In this document: in pieces, positions 16,989 through 24,877 of the stretch
Position numbering within the stretch: the first letter of the stretch is position 1
How the letters are laid out: each line of letters opens with the position of its first letter
From: Pseudomonadota bacterium
GTDB lineage: Bacteria > Pseudomonadota > Alphaproteobacteria > Rhizobiales > Hyphomicrobiaceae
Direction of reading: 5' to 3'
NCBI GenBank assembly: GCA_018242295.1
Contig: JAFECE010000011.1
Coordinates: forward strand, 744,001 to 808,000
Length of the DNA stretch: 64,000 nt
Position numbers and translations under genes: made by a program
Notes under the pieces: generated by a model
What the model was told of the DNA's origin: nothing
The model's database searches: none
What the model saw: only the letters and a program-made list of their open reading frames with translations

Positions 16989-17366
16989 TTACTTCTTGTG
17001 CTTGGCGAGCCAGGCGTTCATGGCCGCGATCTCGGGTTCCTGCGCTTTGATGATGTCTTCCGCCAGCTTCCGCATCTCGGGGTCTTTGCCGTACTGCAAT
17101 TCGACCTTGGCCATGTCAATGGCGCCCTGGTGGTGGGCGATCATGCCGTTGACGAAATCGACATCGGCGTCGCCGGTGTAAGGTATCGACATCGCCGCGT
17201 GCATCTTCTGGTTCGCGGCTTCAAATGCTTTCGAGGAGTCTGATCCTTCGGGTGTTTTGGGCGCGTCCATCTGCATGTGATCCATGCCCTTCATTTCCAT
17301 GTCTTCGGCGAATGCGGGGGCGATGGAAACGAAGCCGAGGCAAATCAGAATGGCGATGCTTCTCAT
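16989..17366 (-). CDS. DUF305 family exported protein (copy 2)
   Basis: 125 residues with a clear signal peptide (MRSIAILICLGFVSIAPAFA). The mature N-terminus is methionine-rich (EDMEMKGMDHMQMD), a pattern common in periplasmic copper-binding proteins. The DUF305 core follows: GDADVDFVNGMIAHHQGAID, MAKVELQYGKDPEMRKLAED and AMNAWLAKHKK. The start at 17366 is five bases after AAGGAAG. It lies upstream of its paralog on the same strand. Confidence 0.92.
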   Translation of the reverse strand: MRSIAILICLGFVSIAPAFAEDMEMKGMDHMQMDAPKTPEGSDSSKAFEAANQKMHAAMSIPYTGDADVDFVNGMIAHHQGAIDMAKVELQYGKDPEMRKLAEDIIKAQEPEIAAMNAWLAKHKK

Positions 17367-17657
17367 AGATCTTCCTTTCAAGAAATGGCGTGCATCCGAA
17401 TAACGGGCGGCGGGGCGGACCTAGGGCAACGAATTCCAATTTTGACGATTGTTTTACGCGCTTTGGATGTGGCTCTTTCCGTCCTACCCGTTTGGACTGT
17501 GACCGTTTCGCGCTGCAAAACTCGCAGTTCGGCGTTGCACAAGTGGCGATTTTCTCCGCGCCATCAGGAGCTTATCTCACGGTCCAGCGACGACGTCACG
17601 TCCAGACAATTGTGCGCGGATTTGAACTCGGTTGCTTAAGACAGTGGAGATCCTGTC

Positions 17658-18047
17658 ATGACACGTTTCGCAGAACTCTCAGGCGTTGTGCTTCTTTCGA
17701 GCTTGGCTGTGCTTCATGGTGCGCGCGTTTCGTCGGCCGACGAAGCGACGGCTCTACATGTTGCTCCGCTCAAGGGCATTACCTTGGCGGTCGGGCCGAA
17801 GCGGGCGGTTGGCTATTACACCAGCGCCGATAACGCCTGCAATCTGACGCTCATGTTGGCGGATTCCTATACCGAGGCCGACAAGACGGCATCGGAGCCG
17901 GTGCGCATCAAGCTCACCGTGCGTGAGGGCACGTCGGCCAAGGTCGATGCTCTCGAAGGATCGCTTTCGTTCGCGTGTGCAACAGGCGCGTCATCAATGA
18001 TCATACAACCCGTCCAGCAGGTCGCGTATAACGCAGTTGCAAAATAA
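17658..18047 (+). CDS. Secreted hypothetical protein (129 aa)
   Basis: A signal peptide (MTRFAELSGVVLLSSLAVLH, cleavage near VSSA-DE) is followed by a beta-rich domain (APLKGITLAVGPKRAVGYYT, NACNLTLMLADSYTEADKTA) with two cysteines that could pair. The end reads MIIQPVQQVAYNAVAK. It resembles a small periplasmic beta-sandwich. I do not recognise the family. The gene is monocistronic: a strong terminator follows after 55 bases. Confidence 0.75.
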   Translation: MTRFAELSGVVLLSSLAVLHGARVSSADEATALHVAPLKGITLAVGPKRAVGYYTSADNACNLTLMLADSYTEADKTASEPVRIKLTVREGTSAKVDALEGSLSFACATGASSMIIQPVQQVAYNAVAK

Positions 18048-18102
18048 CGACGGTCTTTTCTCGGCGCGCTTCCAAGTCCACGCTTGCAAGTCGTTTGGGA
18101 TG

Positions 18103-18133
18103 GGGCGGGAGCTACAACTCCCGCCCTTTTTTT
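18103..18133 (+). terminator. Intrinsic terminator
   Basis: GGGCGGGAG and CTCCCGCCC form a perfect 9-bp stem with a CTACAA loop, followed by seven T residues. Confidence 0.92.
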
Positions 18134-18331
18134 ATTCGTTCATTGCATTGATATCATTAGATTATTTTTTATCCCGTCGATTGTGCAGTGCGCATAAGAG
18201 GCATGCCTTTTTGCCTCTGGCGGACCTCCGGCGGATCGCATATCTACACTGTAGAAGAGGCGGCCCGGGGGCTTATCCCGGGATCCGGTTCGGGATTGGG
18301 CCCGGCCGGTTAGCTCAAGACAGGTGATGTT

Positions 18332-18421
18332 ATGAAGGCCATCGTGTTCGCTGTGTTCCAGTCGATGACGTCTGCTTACGTAGACCCTCACAAAAACCAG
18401 CGGCGCGGGAACGGCCGCTAA
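18332..18421 (+). CDS. Possible small ORF (29 aa) ahead of a terminator
   Basis: The frame reads MKAIVFAVFQSMTSAYVDPH and ends KNQRRGNGR. It follows AGGTGAT by four bases and is followed by a strong terminator at 18443, so it forms a plausible self-contained small transcription unit. Its N-terminal half is hydrophobic and the end is basic. It could equally be part of a non-coding RNA, since the 130 bases before it are rich in inverted repeats. Confidence 0.35.
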   Translation: MKAIVFAVFQSMTSAYVDPHKNQRRGNGR

Positions 18422-18442
18422 GCGGACCGTACGACTGCATGG

Positions 18443-18469
18443 AAAAGGGGCCTTTCGGCCCCTTTTTTG
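18443..18469 (+). terminator. Intrinsic terminator after the small ORF
   Basis: AAGGGGCC, loop TTTC, GGCCCCTT, then TTTTG. A compact stem of eight pairs. Confidence 0.88.
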
Positions 18470-18487
18470 TTGCTCGCTCTATGGAGG

Positions 18488-18739
18488 TCACCAGGGTTGC
18501 GAAAAGGCGCCAGCCGGTTGCGCTGAGTAGTGTGGTCCCTCAGATCTGAACCGGGGTGCCGAAGCCATGCGAATGAGGCGCTGGCGCGTCATCCCGCGGA
18601 GACTTTCCGAAAGTCGAAGATAGAGCTGTTGCATGCGGATGAGCCTGACCGGGCTCGGCGCGCTGGAGCGCTGCTCGCGATCGATCCATTCGCGAATCCG
18701 TGTGACGCGTTCGAGAAGCGTGATGAAACGTCGGGACAT
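18488..18739 (-). CDS. Small DUF465-like helical protein (83 aa)
   Basis: Starts MSRRFITLLERVTRIREWID after GGAGGA. The pattern LLERVTRIREWIDREQ followed by RLIRMQQLYLRLSESLRGM resembles the helical hairpin of DUF465/YdcH-type proteins, though with fewer lysines. The C-terminal 25 residues are low in structure. It is cytosolic by appearance. Function unknown. The two longer in-frame extensions upstream lack a ribosome site. Confidence 0.55.
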   Translation of the reverse strand: MSRRFITLLERVTRIREWIDREQRSSAPSPVRLIRMQQLYLRLSESLRGMTRQRLIRMASAPRFRSEGPHYSAQPAGAFSQPW

Positions 18740-18984
18740 GAATTTTCCTCCGGAATAGGGAGGTCTGCCCGGGGCAAAGACGCAGCACCGGGCACACCCG
18801 ATGCGGTCCGACATCGCAGCACCGTTATGGCGCTGCCAGAGGGGCCCGGCCCCGCAATCCCAAAAGACGTAGGAAGGGCCGCGTTGCGCTCCAAGAGGGC
18901 GGCCGCAAATGCCACGAAATGATCACAATGAAACCGCCGCTCAGTCGCGGGGCGTGGTTGCAGTCGGCGTGTGCATTCAAGCAC

Positions 18985-19074
18985 CGTCATCCCGGCGAAG
19001 GCCTGGATCCGTCCAGGCCCACAACTCGCGAAGAACGGATGCTCGGACAGATCCCCGCCTGCGCGGGGATGACG
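18985..19074. repeat. About 90-bp REP-pair element, copy 4
   Basis: Begins CGTCATCCCGGCGAAGGCCT and ends GCCTGCGCGGGGATGACG. Its reverse complement matches the copy at 34854 over most of its length, including the GGACAGATCC inner segment. Confidence 0.8.
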
Positions 19075-19119
19075 TTCCCGGTTAGGCAGCGCGAGTTTCA
19101 GTTGAGGCGGCGGCGTGCG

Positions 19120-19824
19120 CTAGGCAACGGCTTCGAGCGTCGACAGGAGCATGCTTTCGAAAACGCGCCGGCCATCGGTGCCGCCGAGGGCCTTTTCGTA
19201 GAGGCGTTCGGGATGGGGCATCATGCCGAGCACGCGGCCCGTCTCATTGACGATGCCGGCGATATTGCGCTGGGCGCCGTTCGGGCAGGCATCGGCTGTC
19301 GTTTCGCCTGCCTCGTTGGAATAGCGGAAGGCGACGCGGCCTTCGCCCTCGAGGCGGTCGAGCGTTTCGCTGTCGGCGAAGTAGTTGCCTTCGCCATGGG
19401 CGATCGGCACCCTGATCACTTCGCCTTCGCGGTAGCACTTCGTGAAGAACGTCTGATCGTTCTCGACCTTCAGGAAGACGTCGCGGCAGATGAAGTGCAG
19501 CGACGCGTTACGCAGAAGGGCACCGGGGAGCAGTCCCGACTCGCAAAGGATCTGGAAGCCGTTGCAGATGCCGATGACGGGTGTTCCGGCTTTCGCCTTG
19601 GTGACGACGTCCTTCATGATCGGCGAATGCGCGGCCATGGCACCGCAGCGGAGATAGTCGCCGTAGGAGAAGCCGCCCGGCAGCACGATGACGTCGGACG
19701 AGGGGACGCTGGCGTCGCCGTGCCAGACCATCTTCGGCGCGAAGCCGGTCACGCGTTCGATCGCGGTCTGGACGTCGCGATCGCAGTTCGATCCGGGGAA
19801 GACGATGACGGAGGCGCGGAGCAT
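19120..19824 (-). CDS. purQ: Phosphoribosylformylglycinamidine synthase, glutaminase subunit
   Basis: 234 residues of class I glutamine amidotransferase. It starts [20 protein letters not shown]; the nucleophile cysteine lies in [20 protein letters not shown], and the His-Glu pair in [13 protein letters not shown]. It supplies ammonia to PurL for FGAM synthesis, with PurS bridging the two. An exported hypothetical gene separates it from purS. Confidence 0.97.
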   Translation of the reverse strand: MLRASVIVFPGSNCDRDVQTAIERVTGFAPKMVWHGDASVPSSDVIVLPGGFSYGDYLRCGAMAAHSPIMKDVVTKAKAGTPVIGICNGFQILCESGLLPGALLRNASLHFICRDVFLKVENDQTFFTKCYREGEVIRVPIAHGEGNYFADSETLDRLEGEGRVAFRYSNEAGETTADACPNGAQRNIAGIVNETGRVLGMMPHPERLYEKALGGTDGRRVFESMLLSTLEAVA

Positions 19825-19943
19825 CCTCGATAACCTCGGTTAGCGGAATTTATTGGAACCGCCGAGAGCGGCATGTCCATTTATAACTGACAGCTGTCAG
19901 GTAATGCGACTCCGGCCGCAAGTCCACTTGGCGGGGTGCCTCA

Positions 19944-19976
19944 CCTTTTCCCCTCCCCCTTGCGGGGAGGGTAAAG
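19944..19976. repeat. CCTCCCC/GGGGAGG palindrome
   Basis: CTTTTCCCCTCCCCCTTGCG followed by GGGAGGGTAAAG, a short hairpin of the same type as pieces at 8282 and 20697, located 3' of the 19990 gene. Confidence 0.45.
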
Positions 19977-19989
19977 AAAGTGCCCGTCT

Positions 19990-20439
19990 TCAGGGAGAGC
20001 TGAGTGGCGAGAGCTTTTTCTTTTGCTCCTCAACTTCAGCACGGGACATGTTGGTCAATCTGCTGTCCTCGGCCTTTGTTTCGGCGACCAGCTCCGTGAA
20101 CTGCATCTGATCGCCATAGCCGCAGGTCTTGCTCTGCGCCGTCCAAACGCCCGTCACCTGCTTCACGAACTTGCGCAGGACGACTGCGGGGTGGGCGTTC
20201 TGGCCGGGTGCGGTGAAGGTGATCTCGACGCGCCAGACGTCCGGCTGCCTGACCGTGATGACGTCGTGGTTGCCCGCGCTTCCCCGTTCCGCGCCCGGAA
20301 GCCACGTGGCCCAATTGCGGAGCGCTTCGAATCCTATGCTGCAATCGAGATCGGGCGGCGGCACCTTTGCGGGCTCAGCGAGCGCCTGACATGGCGCGAG
20401 TGCGATCACGGCAAGCGTCATCCGCACCCTTGGCGCCAT
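19990..20439 (-). CDS. Exported hypothetical protein within the pur cluster
   Basis: 149 residues. A short signal peptide (MTLAVIALAPCQALAEP after MAPRVR) precedes a domain with three cysteines and several tryptophans (LDCSIGFEALRNWATWLPGA, VWRVEITFTAPGQN, VWTAQSKTCGYGDQMQFTEL). The C-terminus is charged. It starts three bases after the purS stop codon, so it is cotranscribed with purS, yet its periplasmic look does not suit a purine enzyme. Family not recognised. Confidence 0.75.
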   Translation of the reverse strand: MAPRVRMTLAVIALAPCQALAEPAKVPPPDLDCSIGFEALRNWATWLPGAERGSAGNHDVITVRQPDVWRVEITFTAPGQNAHPAVVLRKFVKQVTGVWTAQSKTCGYGDQMQFTELVAETKAEDSRLTNMSRAEVEEQKKKLSPLSSP

Positions 20440-20442
20440 GGC

Positions 20443-20682
20443 TCAACCGATTTCGTAGCTGTAATTCTCGATGACGGTGTTGGCGAGCAGGTCCTTGCAC
20501 ATCTGCTCGACGATGGCTTTCGCCTTCGCCGGATCGCTCTCGGAAAGATCGACCTCGATGTACTTGCCTTGACGGACGTCGCCGACGCCCGTGATGCCGA
20601 GCCCCTTGATGGCGCCTTCGATGGCTTTGCCCTGCGGATCGAGCACGCCGTTCTTCAATGTGATCTTGATGTGGGCTTTCAT
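20443..20682 (-). CDS. purS: Phosphoribosylformylglycinamidine synthase subunit PurS
   Basis: 79 residues: MKAHIKITLKNGVLDPQGKA, then IKGLGITGVGDVRQGKYIEV and a C-terminal LLANTVIENYSYEIG. This matches the PurS fold, a dimer that holds PurL and PurQ together for ammonia transfer. It lies between purC and purQ on the minus strand, the usual order in this bacterial order. A repeat element separates it from purC. Confidence 0.96.
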   Translation of the reverse strand: MKAHIKITLKNGVLDPQGKAIEGAIKGLGITGVGDVRQGKYIEVDLSESDPAKAKAIVEQMCKDLLANTVIENYSYEIG

Positions 20683-20696
20683 GCAGGTCCTTTACT

Positions 20697-20816
20697 CCCT
20701 CGCCCTGCGCAGCGGGAGAGGGCTGGGGTGAGGGGCGGCCACCATGCAAACGTGATTGCTGCCCCTCACCCTAACCCTCTCCCCATGACGCGTGCAGGGT
20801 CATGGGGAGAGGGAAA
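20697..20816. repeat. Palindromic CCCTCACCC/GGGTGAGGG intergenic repeat
   Basis: CTCGCCCTGCGCAGCGGGAG and GGCTGGGGTGAGGGGC face CGCCCCTCACCCTAACCCTC-type sequence (GCCCCTCACCCTAACCCTCT) and CATGGGGAGAGGG. It lies between purC and purS and can form long RNA stems. Confidence 0.55.
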
Positions 20817-20821
20817 CTAAT

Positions 20822-21637
20822 TTAGTTCGGCTTGCCGTTGACGGGCGTTACCGGACCGTTGATCGGCGTGTTCGATGCGACGAGCACCGGACCCGCACCG
20901 CGCGGACGCGGGGTTTCTGTCAGGACGCCGAGGCGGCGAGCAACTTCCTGGTAGGCTTCGAGAACGCCGCCGAGATCGCGCCGGAAGCGGTCCTTATCGA
21001 GCTTGTCGCCCGACTGGATGTCCCACAGGCGGCAGCAGTCCGGGCTGATCTCGTCGGCAAGGACGAGTCGAACTTGGTCGTTGTCGTAGAGGCGGCCGAA
21101 CTCGACCTTGAAGTCGATAAGGCGGATGCCGATGCCGAGGAAGAGGCCGACCAAGAAATCGTTGATGCGCAGCGCGAGCTGCATGATCTCGTCGATCTCT
21201 TGCGGCGTTGCCCATCCGAACGCCGTGATGTGCTCTTCCGAGACCATCGGGTCGTTGAGCTCGTCCTTCTTGTAGTAGAACTCGATAATTGAGCGCGGCA
21301 GCTGCGAGCCTTCCTCAAGGCCGAGGCGCGTTGAGAGCGAGCCTGCAGCGACGTTGCGCACGACGACTTCGAGCGGCACGATCTCGACCTCGCGGATCAA
21401 CTGCTCGCGCATGTTGAGACGCTTGATGAAGTGTGTCGGCACGCTGATCTCGCCGAGCTTCGTAAATATGTACTCGGAGATGCGATTGTTCAGAACGCCC
21501 TTGCCCTCGATCAACGCATGCTTCTTCGCGTTGAAGGCGGTCGCGTCGTCCTTGAAGTGTTGGATAAGGGTGCCTGGTTCAGGACCCTCATAAAGGACCT
21601 TTGCCTTACCCTCGTAAATTCGCCGACGCTTGTTCAT
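20822..21637 (-). CDS. purC: Phosphoribosylaminoimidazole-succinocarboxamide synthase
   Basis: 271 residues of SAICAR synthase, which joins CAIR and aspartate using ATP. The start [20 protein letters not shown] is the family N-terminus and follows AGAGGTCCAGGA. Later motifs are [45 protein letters not shown] and [14 protein letters not shown] (metal and substrate binding). The last 25 residues ([18 protein letters not shown]) form a Pro/Asn-rich extension beyond the usual end. Confidence 0.97.
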   Translation of the reverse strand: MNKRRRIYEGKAKVLYEGPEPGTLIQHFKDDATAFNAKKHALIEGKGVLNNRISEYIFTKLGEISVPTHFIKRLNMREQLIREVEIVPLEVVVRNVAAGSLSTRLGLEEGSQLPRSIIEFYYKKDELNDPMVSEEHITAFGWATPQEIDEIMQLALRINDFLVGLFLGIGIRLIDFKVEFGRLYDNDQVRLVLADEISPDCCRLWDIQSGDKLDKDRFRRDLGGVLEAYQEVARRLGVLTETPRPRGAGPVLVASNTPINGPVTPVNGKPN

Positions 21638-22015
21638 TCCTGGACCTCTGAGGATCAACAGCTTGCTCTCACTCATTGCGATACACGGATCTTTTCACGA
21701 GTTCGTACACGGACGCTGACGCCTTGATTCTCCAACGGGTTTTCTTCTTGTCGGGAAGGAAGCGGCGCACCTTTTCGCGCTCGTATGTCTTGGCCGGACA
21801 CTAGCCGAACGAGGGGGGCGACACAATGTAGACCATGAGCCGCAGCGCCTCTTATGGTGAGCGGTAGCCAAGCCGTTGATTTAGTTCAGTCCACGCGGTA
21901 ACCGTGCGCTGAGATATGCATTTGCGGGGCCCCTGCAATACGCGTATAGCGTGCAGATTTAGTCTATACAACCAAAAGTCCATACCGGCTGGCAGTCCGG
22001 GGAGGAGGATGACGC
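21638..22015. other. Intergenic region between purC and the ATPase inhibitor gene
   Basis: Holds the divergent upstream regions of purC and the zeta-subunit gene. The stretch at 21955-21985 (GATTTAGTCTATACAACC) is AT-richer and could hold a promoter. I see no gene, repeat or strong hairpin. Confidence 0.4.
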
Positions 22016-22342
22016 ATGACGACCTTCGACGAACGCGAACGGGGATTCGAGAGCAAGTTCGCCCATGACGAAGATCTGCGCTTCCGCGCCGAGGCGCGCC
22101 GCAACAGGGCGCTTGCGGAATGGGCCGGTGCGAAACTCGGGCTTACGGGTGAGGCGCTCGACGCCTACGTGAAGGACGTTCGCAAGGCCGATCTTGTCGA
22201 AAAGGGCGACGAGGACGTGCTCCGGAAGGTCAAGGGTGACCTCGAGGCGAAGGGCATCGCCGTTTCTGATACCGAGATCCGCAGCTTCATGGCGGAAGCG
22301 CTGGCGAAGGCCGTGCGCGATATCGAATCGGCGAAGAGCTGA
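22016..22342 (+). CDS. DUF1476 protein, F1-ATPase inhibitor zeta subunit
   Basis: 108 residues, starting TTFDERERGFESKFAHDEDL and followed by RFRAEARRNRALAEWAGAKL, the highly conserved DUF1476 opening. In Paracoccus this protein is the zeta subunit that blocks ATP hydrolysis by the F1F0 synthase, acting through its N-terminus. The protein is entirely helical and cytosolic. The ATG follows GGGGAGGAGGATGACGC. It is located next to purC, as in many relatives. Confidence 0.92.
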   Translation: MTTFDERERGFESKFAHDEDLRFRAEARRNRALAEWAGAKLGLTGEALDAYVKDVRKADLVEKGDEDVLRKVKGDLEAKGIAVSDTEIRSFMAEALAKAVRDIESAKS

Positions 22343-22399
22343 CGGATTTTTATTACAGCCGGCGGCTTCGCTTCACGGAGGCGGCCGCCGGGTGCGCGC

Positions 22400-23026
22400 T
22401 TAGGGGCGTGTGCCGAGCAAGGCCGCCCCGAAACCGATGAAGATGCCGCCGGTCACGCGATTGAATGTGCGTTTCAGTGCCGGTTTCGTCAGATAGGCGG
22501 CGAGCGTTTGTCCGCCTAACCCGTAGACCGCATACCAAAACGACTCAGCGCCTGCGAACGTCAGAATGAGGATCGCATACTGCGGGAATTGCGGCGCACT
22601 CTTGTCGAGGAACTGCGGGAGAAATGCGGTTGCGAAAAGCAGCAGCTTCGGATTGCTGATGCCGATGATAAATCCACCGCGAAAGAGAGCGGCTGGCGAT
22701 AGAGATAGCATCGGCTGATCGGCACCAAGGTTGATCGGTGCATCGGCGCCCATCCAAGCTTTGATTCCGAGATAAACCAGATAGGCCACACCCCCGTAGC
22801 GCACGACATCGAAGAGAAGCGGCGAGGCGATCAAGACGGCGCTGAGACCGGCGGCGGACGCGGCCAGCACAATGATGAGCGCAGTCAGGCATCCCGCCAT
22901 TGCAGCAATGCTACGCCGCGCGCCCCAACGGACGCTGCGTGTCAGGATATGCAGCATGTTTGGTCCGGGCGTGCCGCAGAGAAGAAACACGGCAGCAAAA
23001 AAGAGCCACCACGTATGAATGTTCAT
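22400..23026 (-). CDS. LysE/RhtB family amino acid exporter
   Basis: 208 residues with about six membrane helices. The N-terminus MNIHTWWLFFAAVFLLCGTP-GPNML carries the family's TPGPN motif, and GFIIGISNPKLLLFATAFLP the NPK motif. Members export amino acids or homoserine lactone-like compounds; the substrate here is unknown. The start at ATG 23026 gives the family N-terminus; the frame is open further upstream without a good site. It is convergent with the zeta-subunit gene. Confidence 0.92.
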   Translation of the reverse strand: MNIHTWWLFFAAVFLLCGTPGPNMLHILTRSVRWGARRSIAAMAGCLTALIIVLAASAAGLSAVLIASPLLFDVVRYGGVAYLVYLGIKAWMGADAPINLGADQPMLSLSPAALFRGGFIIGISNPKLLLFATAFLPQFLDKSAPQFPQYAILILTFAGAESFWYAVYGLGGQTLAAYLTKPALKRTFNRVTGGIFIGFGAALLGTRP

Positions 23027-23117
23027 CGCAAAAACCTTCCGCTGTCGAAGCGTTGGCCGCCGGGGGCGTAATTCCAATCGCTTCAGACGGGGCCGACCAT
23101 ACAGCCAAAAACTCGAG

Positions 23118-23702
23118 TCAGCCGAGCTTTTTCAAGAACTGGCCGAACTGTAGCAGACCCTCCGGCCATGGACCGTGGCCGGATGCGATGTTGATGTGCC
23201 CGCTTTCGCCTGCGTCGCTCAATGTTGCGCCCCATTTCCCCGCGAGATGCTCGGCGCGCGCGTAGCTGCAATAGAGATCGTTATTGGCGACGACGACATG
23301 CGCGGGAAACGGCAAGCGCCGTTCCGGCATCGTTTCGAAGCCGCGCGCGCCTTTCTCGGGCGGCCATCGCTTGCCGCCGGTGTCGGGCCAGAAATCCGCG
23401 TGGTCAAGATCCGCGGGCGCGACCAGGAACGCGCCGATGACGCGATTGCGCTTCAGCTTGTCAGCCGCGAAAATCGTCGCTGCCACGCCGACCGAATGCG
23501 CGACGATGACGACAGGCTGTGTGGCGCCGCCGGCGAATTTCGCCATGCGGTCGCCCCAGATTTCGACCTCAGGGTTGTCCCAGTCCTGCTGGATGACGCG
23601 GCGCGCGGTCCTGAGATTTCGTTCCCAGCGGCTTTGCCAGTGATCGGGGCCAGAGTCCTGCCAGCCAGGAACGATGAGAATGTCGACTTCCGATGTTTTC
23701 AT
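23118..23702 (-). CDS. RBBP9/YdeN-family serine hydrolase
   Basis: 194 residues of alpha/beta hydrolase. It opens DILIVPGWQDSGPDHWQSRW; the nucleophile elbow is VIVAHSVGVAA (in place of GxSxG), the acid lies in VVANNDLYCSYARAEHLAGK, and the histidine in GESGHINIASGHGPWPEG. These are typical of the RBBP9 (DUF1749-like) family of small esterases; the substrate is unknown. The start at 23702 is the first ATG before the fold. It is 91 bases from the LysE gene. Confidence 0.9.
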   Translation of the reverse strand: MKTSEVDILIVPGWQDSGPDHWQSRWERNLRTARRVIQQDWDNPEVEIWGDRMAKFAGGATQPVVIVAHSVGVAATIFAADKLKRNRVIGAFLVAPADLDHADFWPDTGGKRWPPEKGARGFETMPERRLPFPAHVVVANNDLYCSYARAEHLAGKWGATLSDAGESGHINIASGHGPWPEGLLQFGQFLKKLG

Positions 23703-23914
23703 CGTGGGCGCTGGGAGTCCTGCATGCGTAGTGAAGCTGAATACATTCGTCGTGGCCGTGTCGCCAGTCGCGCATTCCGCCGCCAGCAAGGTGGTTTGTA
23801 GCGGAAAAAGTCGCAAAATTGTAACTTTTGGGGAAATCGTGGTTCCAGGCCATTGCCTCCGGACCTTTTGTAATCTTTTGTAACAAAGGAGGTCAATCGA
23901 AAGCAAAACGGGAG

Positions 23915-24868
23915 TTGGGCCTGGGCAATTCCACAAATGTCGCCGTTCTGCTGGCCGATCGGAAGTATCTTCCGGCTGCGCTTTTCGTGGCGCAGAAGCT
24001 CTCGCGGCAACGATCGCGGAACTTCGATATCAGACTACTGGTCACCGAATGTCCGGAAGCCGTGCGCCAGGCCCTCGATGATGGCATCACCATACAGGAT
24101 TTCGTGCCCGACGAGCGGGCGCAACGGACGGCATCGCTGAAAAAGAAACCGCCAATTGCGTTCGGGCGGCTGACGATGGATTCCGTGCTGCCCGAGCACT
24201 ATCAAAAAATTCTTTATCTCGATTGCGACCTCTGGATCGGCAACCGCGAAATTTCGCAGCTGTTTACGATGGATCTCGATGGCTTCGCTTTTGGCGCCGT
24301 CTTCGACGCCGGGGAAATCGTCAGAGCCGCTGATCCGATCTGGCGGGATTACAAGCGCAAGCTGGGTCTCGACGATGATACGCCGTACTTCAACTCCGGC
24401 GTGATGATGATCGACAGGAACGAGTTCAAGAAGCAGCGGATCGGCGAGCGGTGCCTCGAATATATCGCAAACGGCGGCTACCTCGGCATGATGAACGACC
24501 AAAGCGCTTTGAATGCCGTGACCAAGGGGCAATGGCAGCAGCTATCTCCGATCTGGAATTGGATGTTCGGGGCTCGCGCTCGTCTTACCGAAGAAACCGA
24601 TCCGGCAATCATTCACTTTATCGGGCCGCAGAAATTTTGGAATGACACGCGTGGGCGCTTTGCTCCGAAATACCGGCAGGAGATGACGGCCTTTCTCGAG
24701 ACCCTCGGCTATGAAGCCTTCGTGCAAGAAACGCCGCAGATCTTCAGGGTACGCCGCGCAATCAAGCAGTTCGGTTTTGATGCGCTTGCGGCCGTCGGTG
24801 CCAACAAACGCGAACTGTTGATTCGGTCGGCTTTGGCCGCGCATTCGGCAAATGGGTCGAGCGCATAG
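23915..24868 (+). CDS. Family 8 glycosyltransferase
   Basis: About 317 residues. The GT8 pattern is clear: NVAVLLADRKYLPAALFVAQ at the start, LPEHYQKILYLDCDLWIGNR with the metal-binding D-x-D, then TPYFNSGVMMIDRNEFKKQR and MMNDQSALNAV, with IHFIGPQKFWN near the end. It transfers a hexose or galactose-like sugar with retention of configuration, probably to lipopolysaccharide or another glycan. The start is uncertain: TTG 23915 fits the family, but the frame is open to TTG 23828, and the good AAGGAGG at 23886 has no start codon at the proper distance. Confidence 0.88.
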   Translation: MGLGNSTNVAVLLADRKYLPAALFVAQKLSRQRSRNFDIRLLVTECPEAVRQALDDGITIQDFVPDERAQRTASLKKKPPIAFGRLTMDSVLPEHYQKILYLDCDLWIGNREISQLFTMDLDGFAFGAVFDAGEIVRAADPIWRDYKRKLGLDDDTPYFNSGVMMIDRNEFKKQRIGERCLEYIANGGYLGMMNDQSALNAVTKGQWQQLSPIWNWMFGARARLTEETDPAIIHFIGPQKFWNDTRGRFAPKYRQEMTAFLETLGYEAFVQETPQIFRVRRAIKQFGFDALAAVGANKRELLIRSALAAHSANGSSA

Positions 24869-24877
24869 AGCCGCTCA

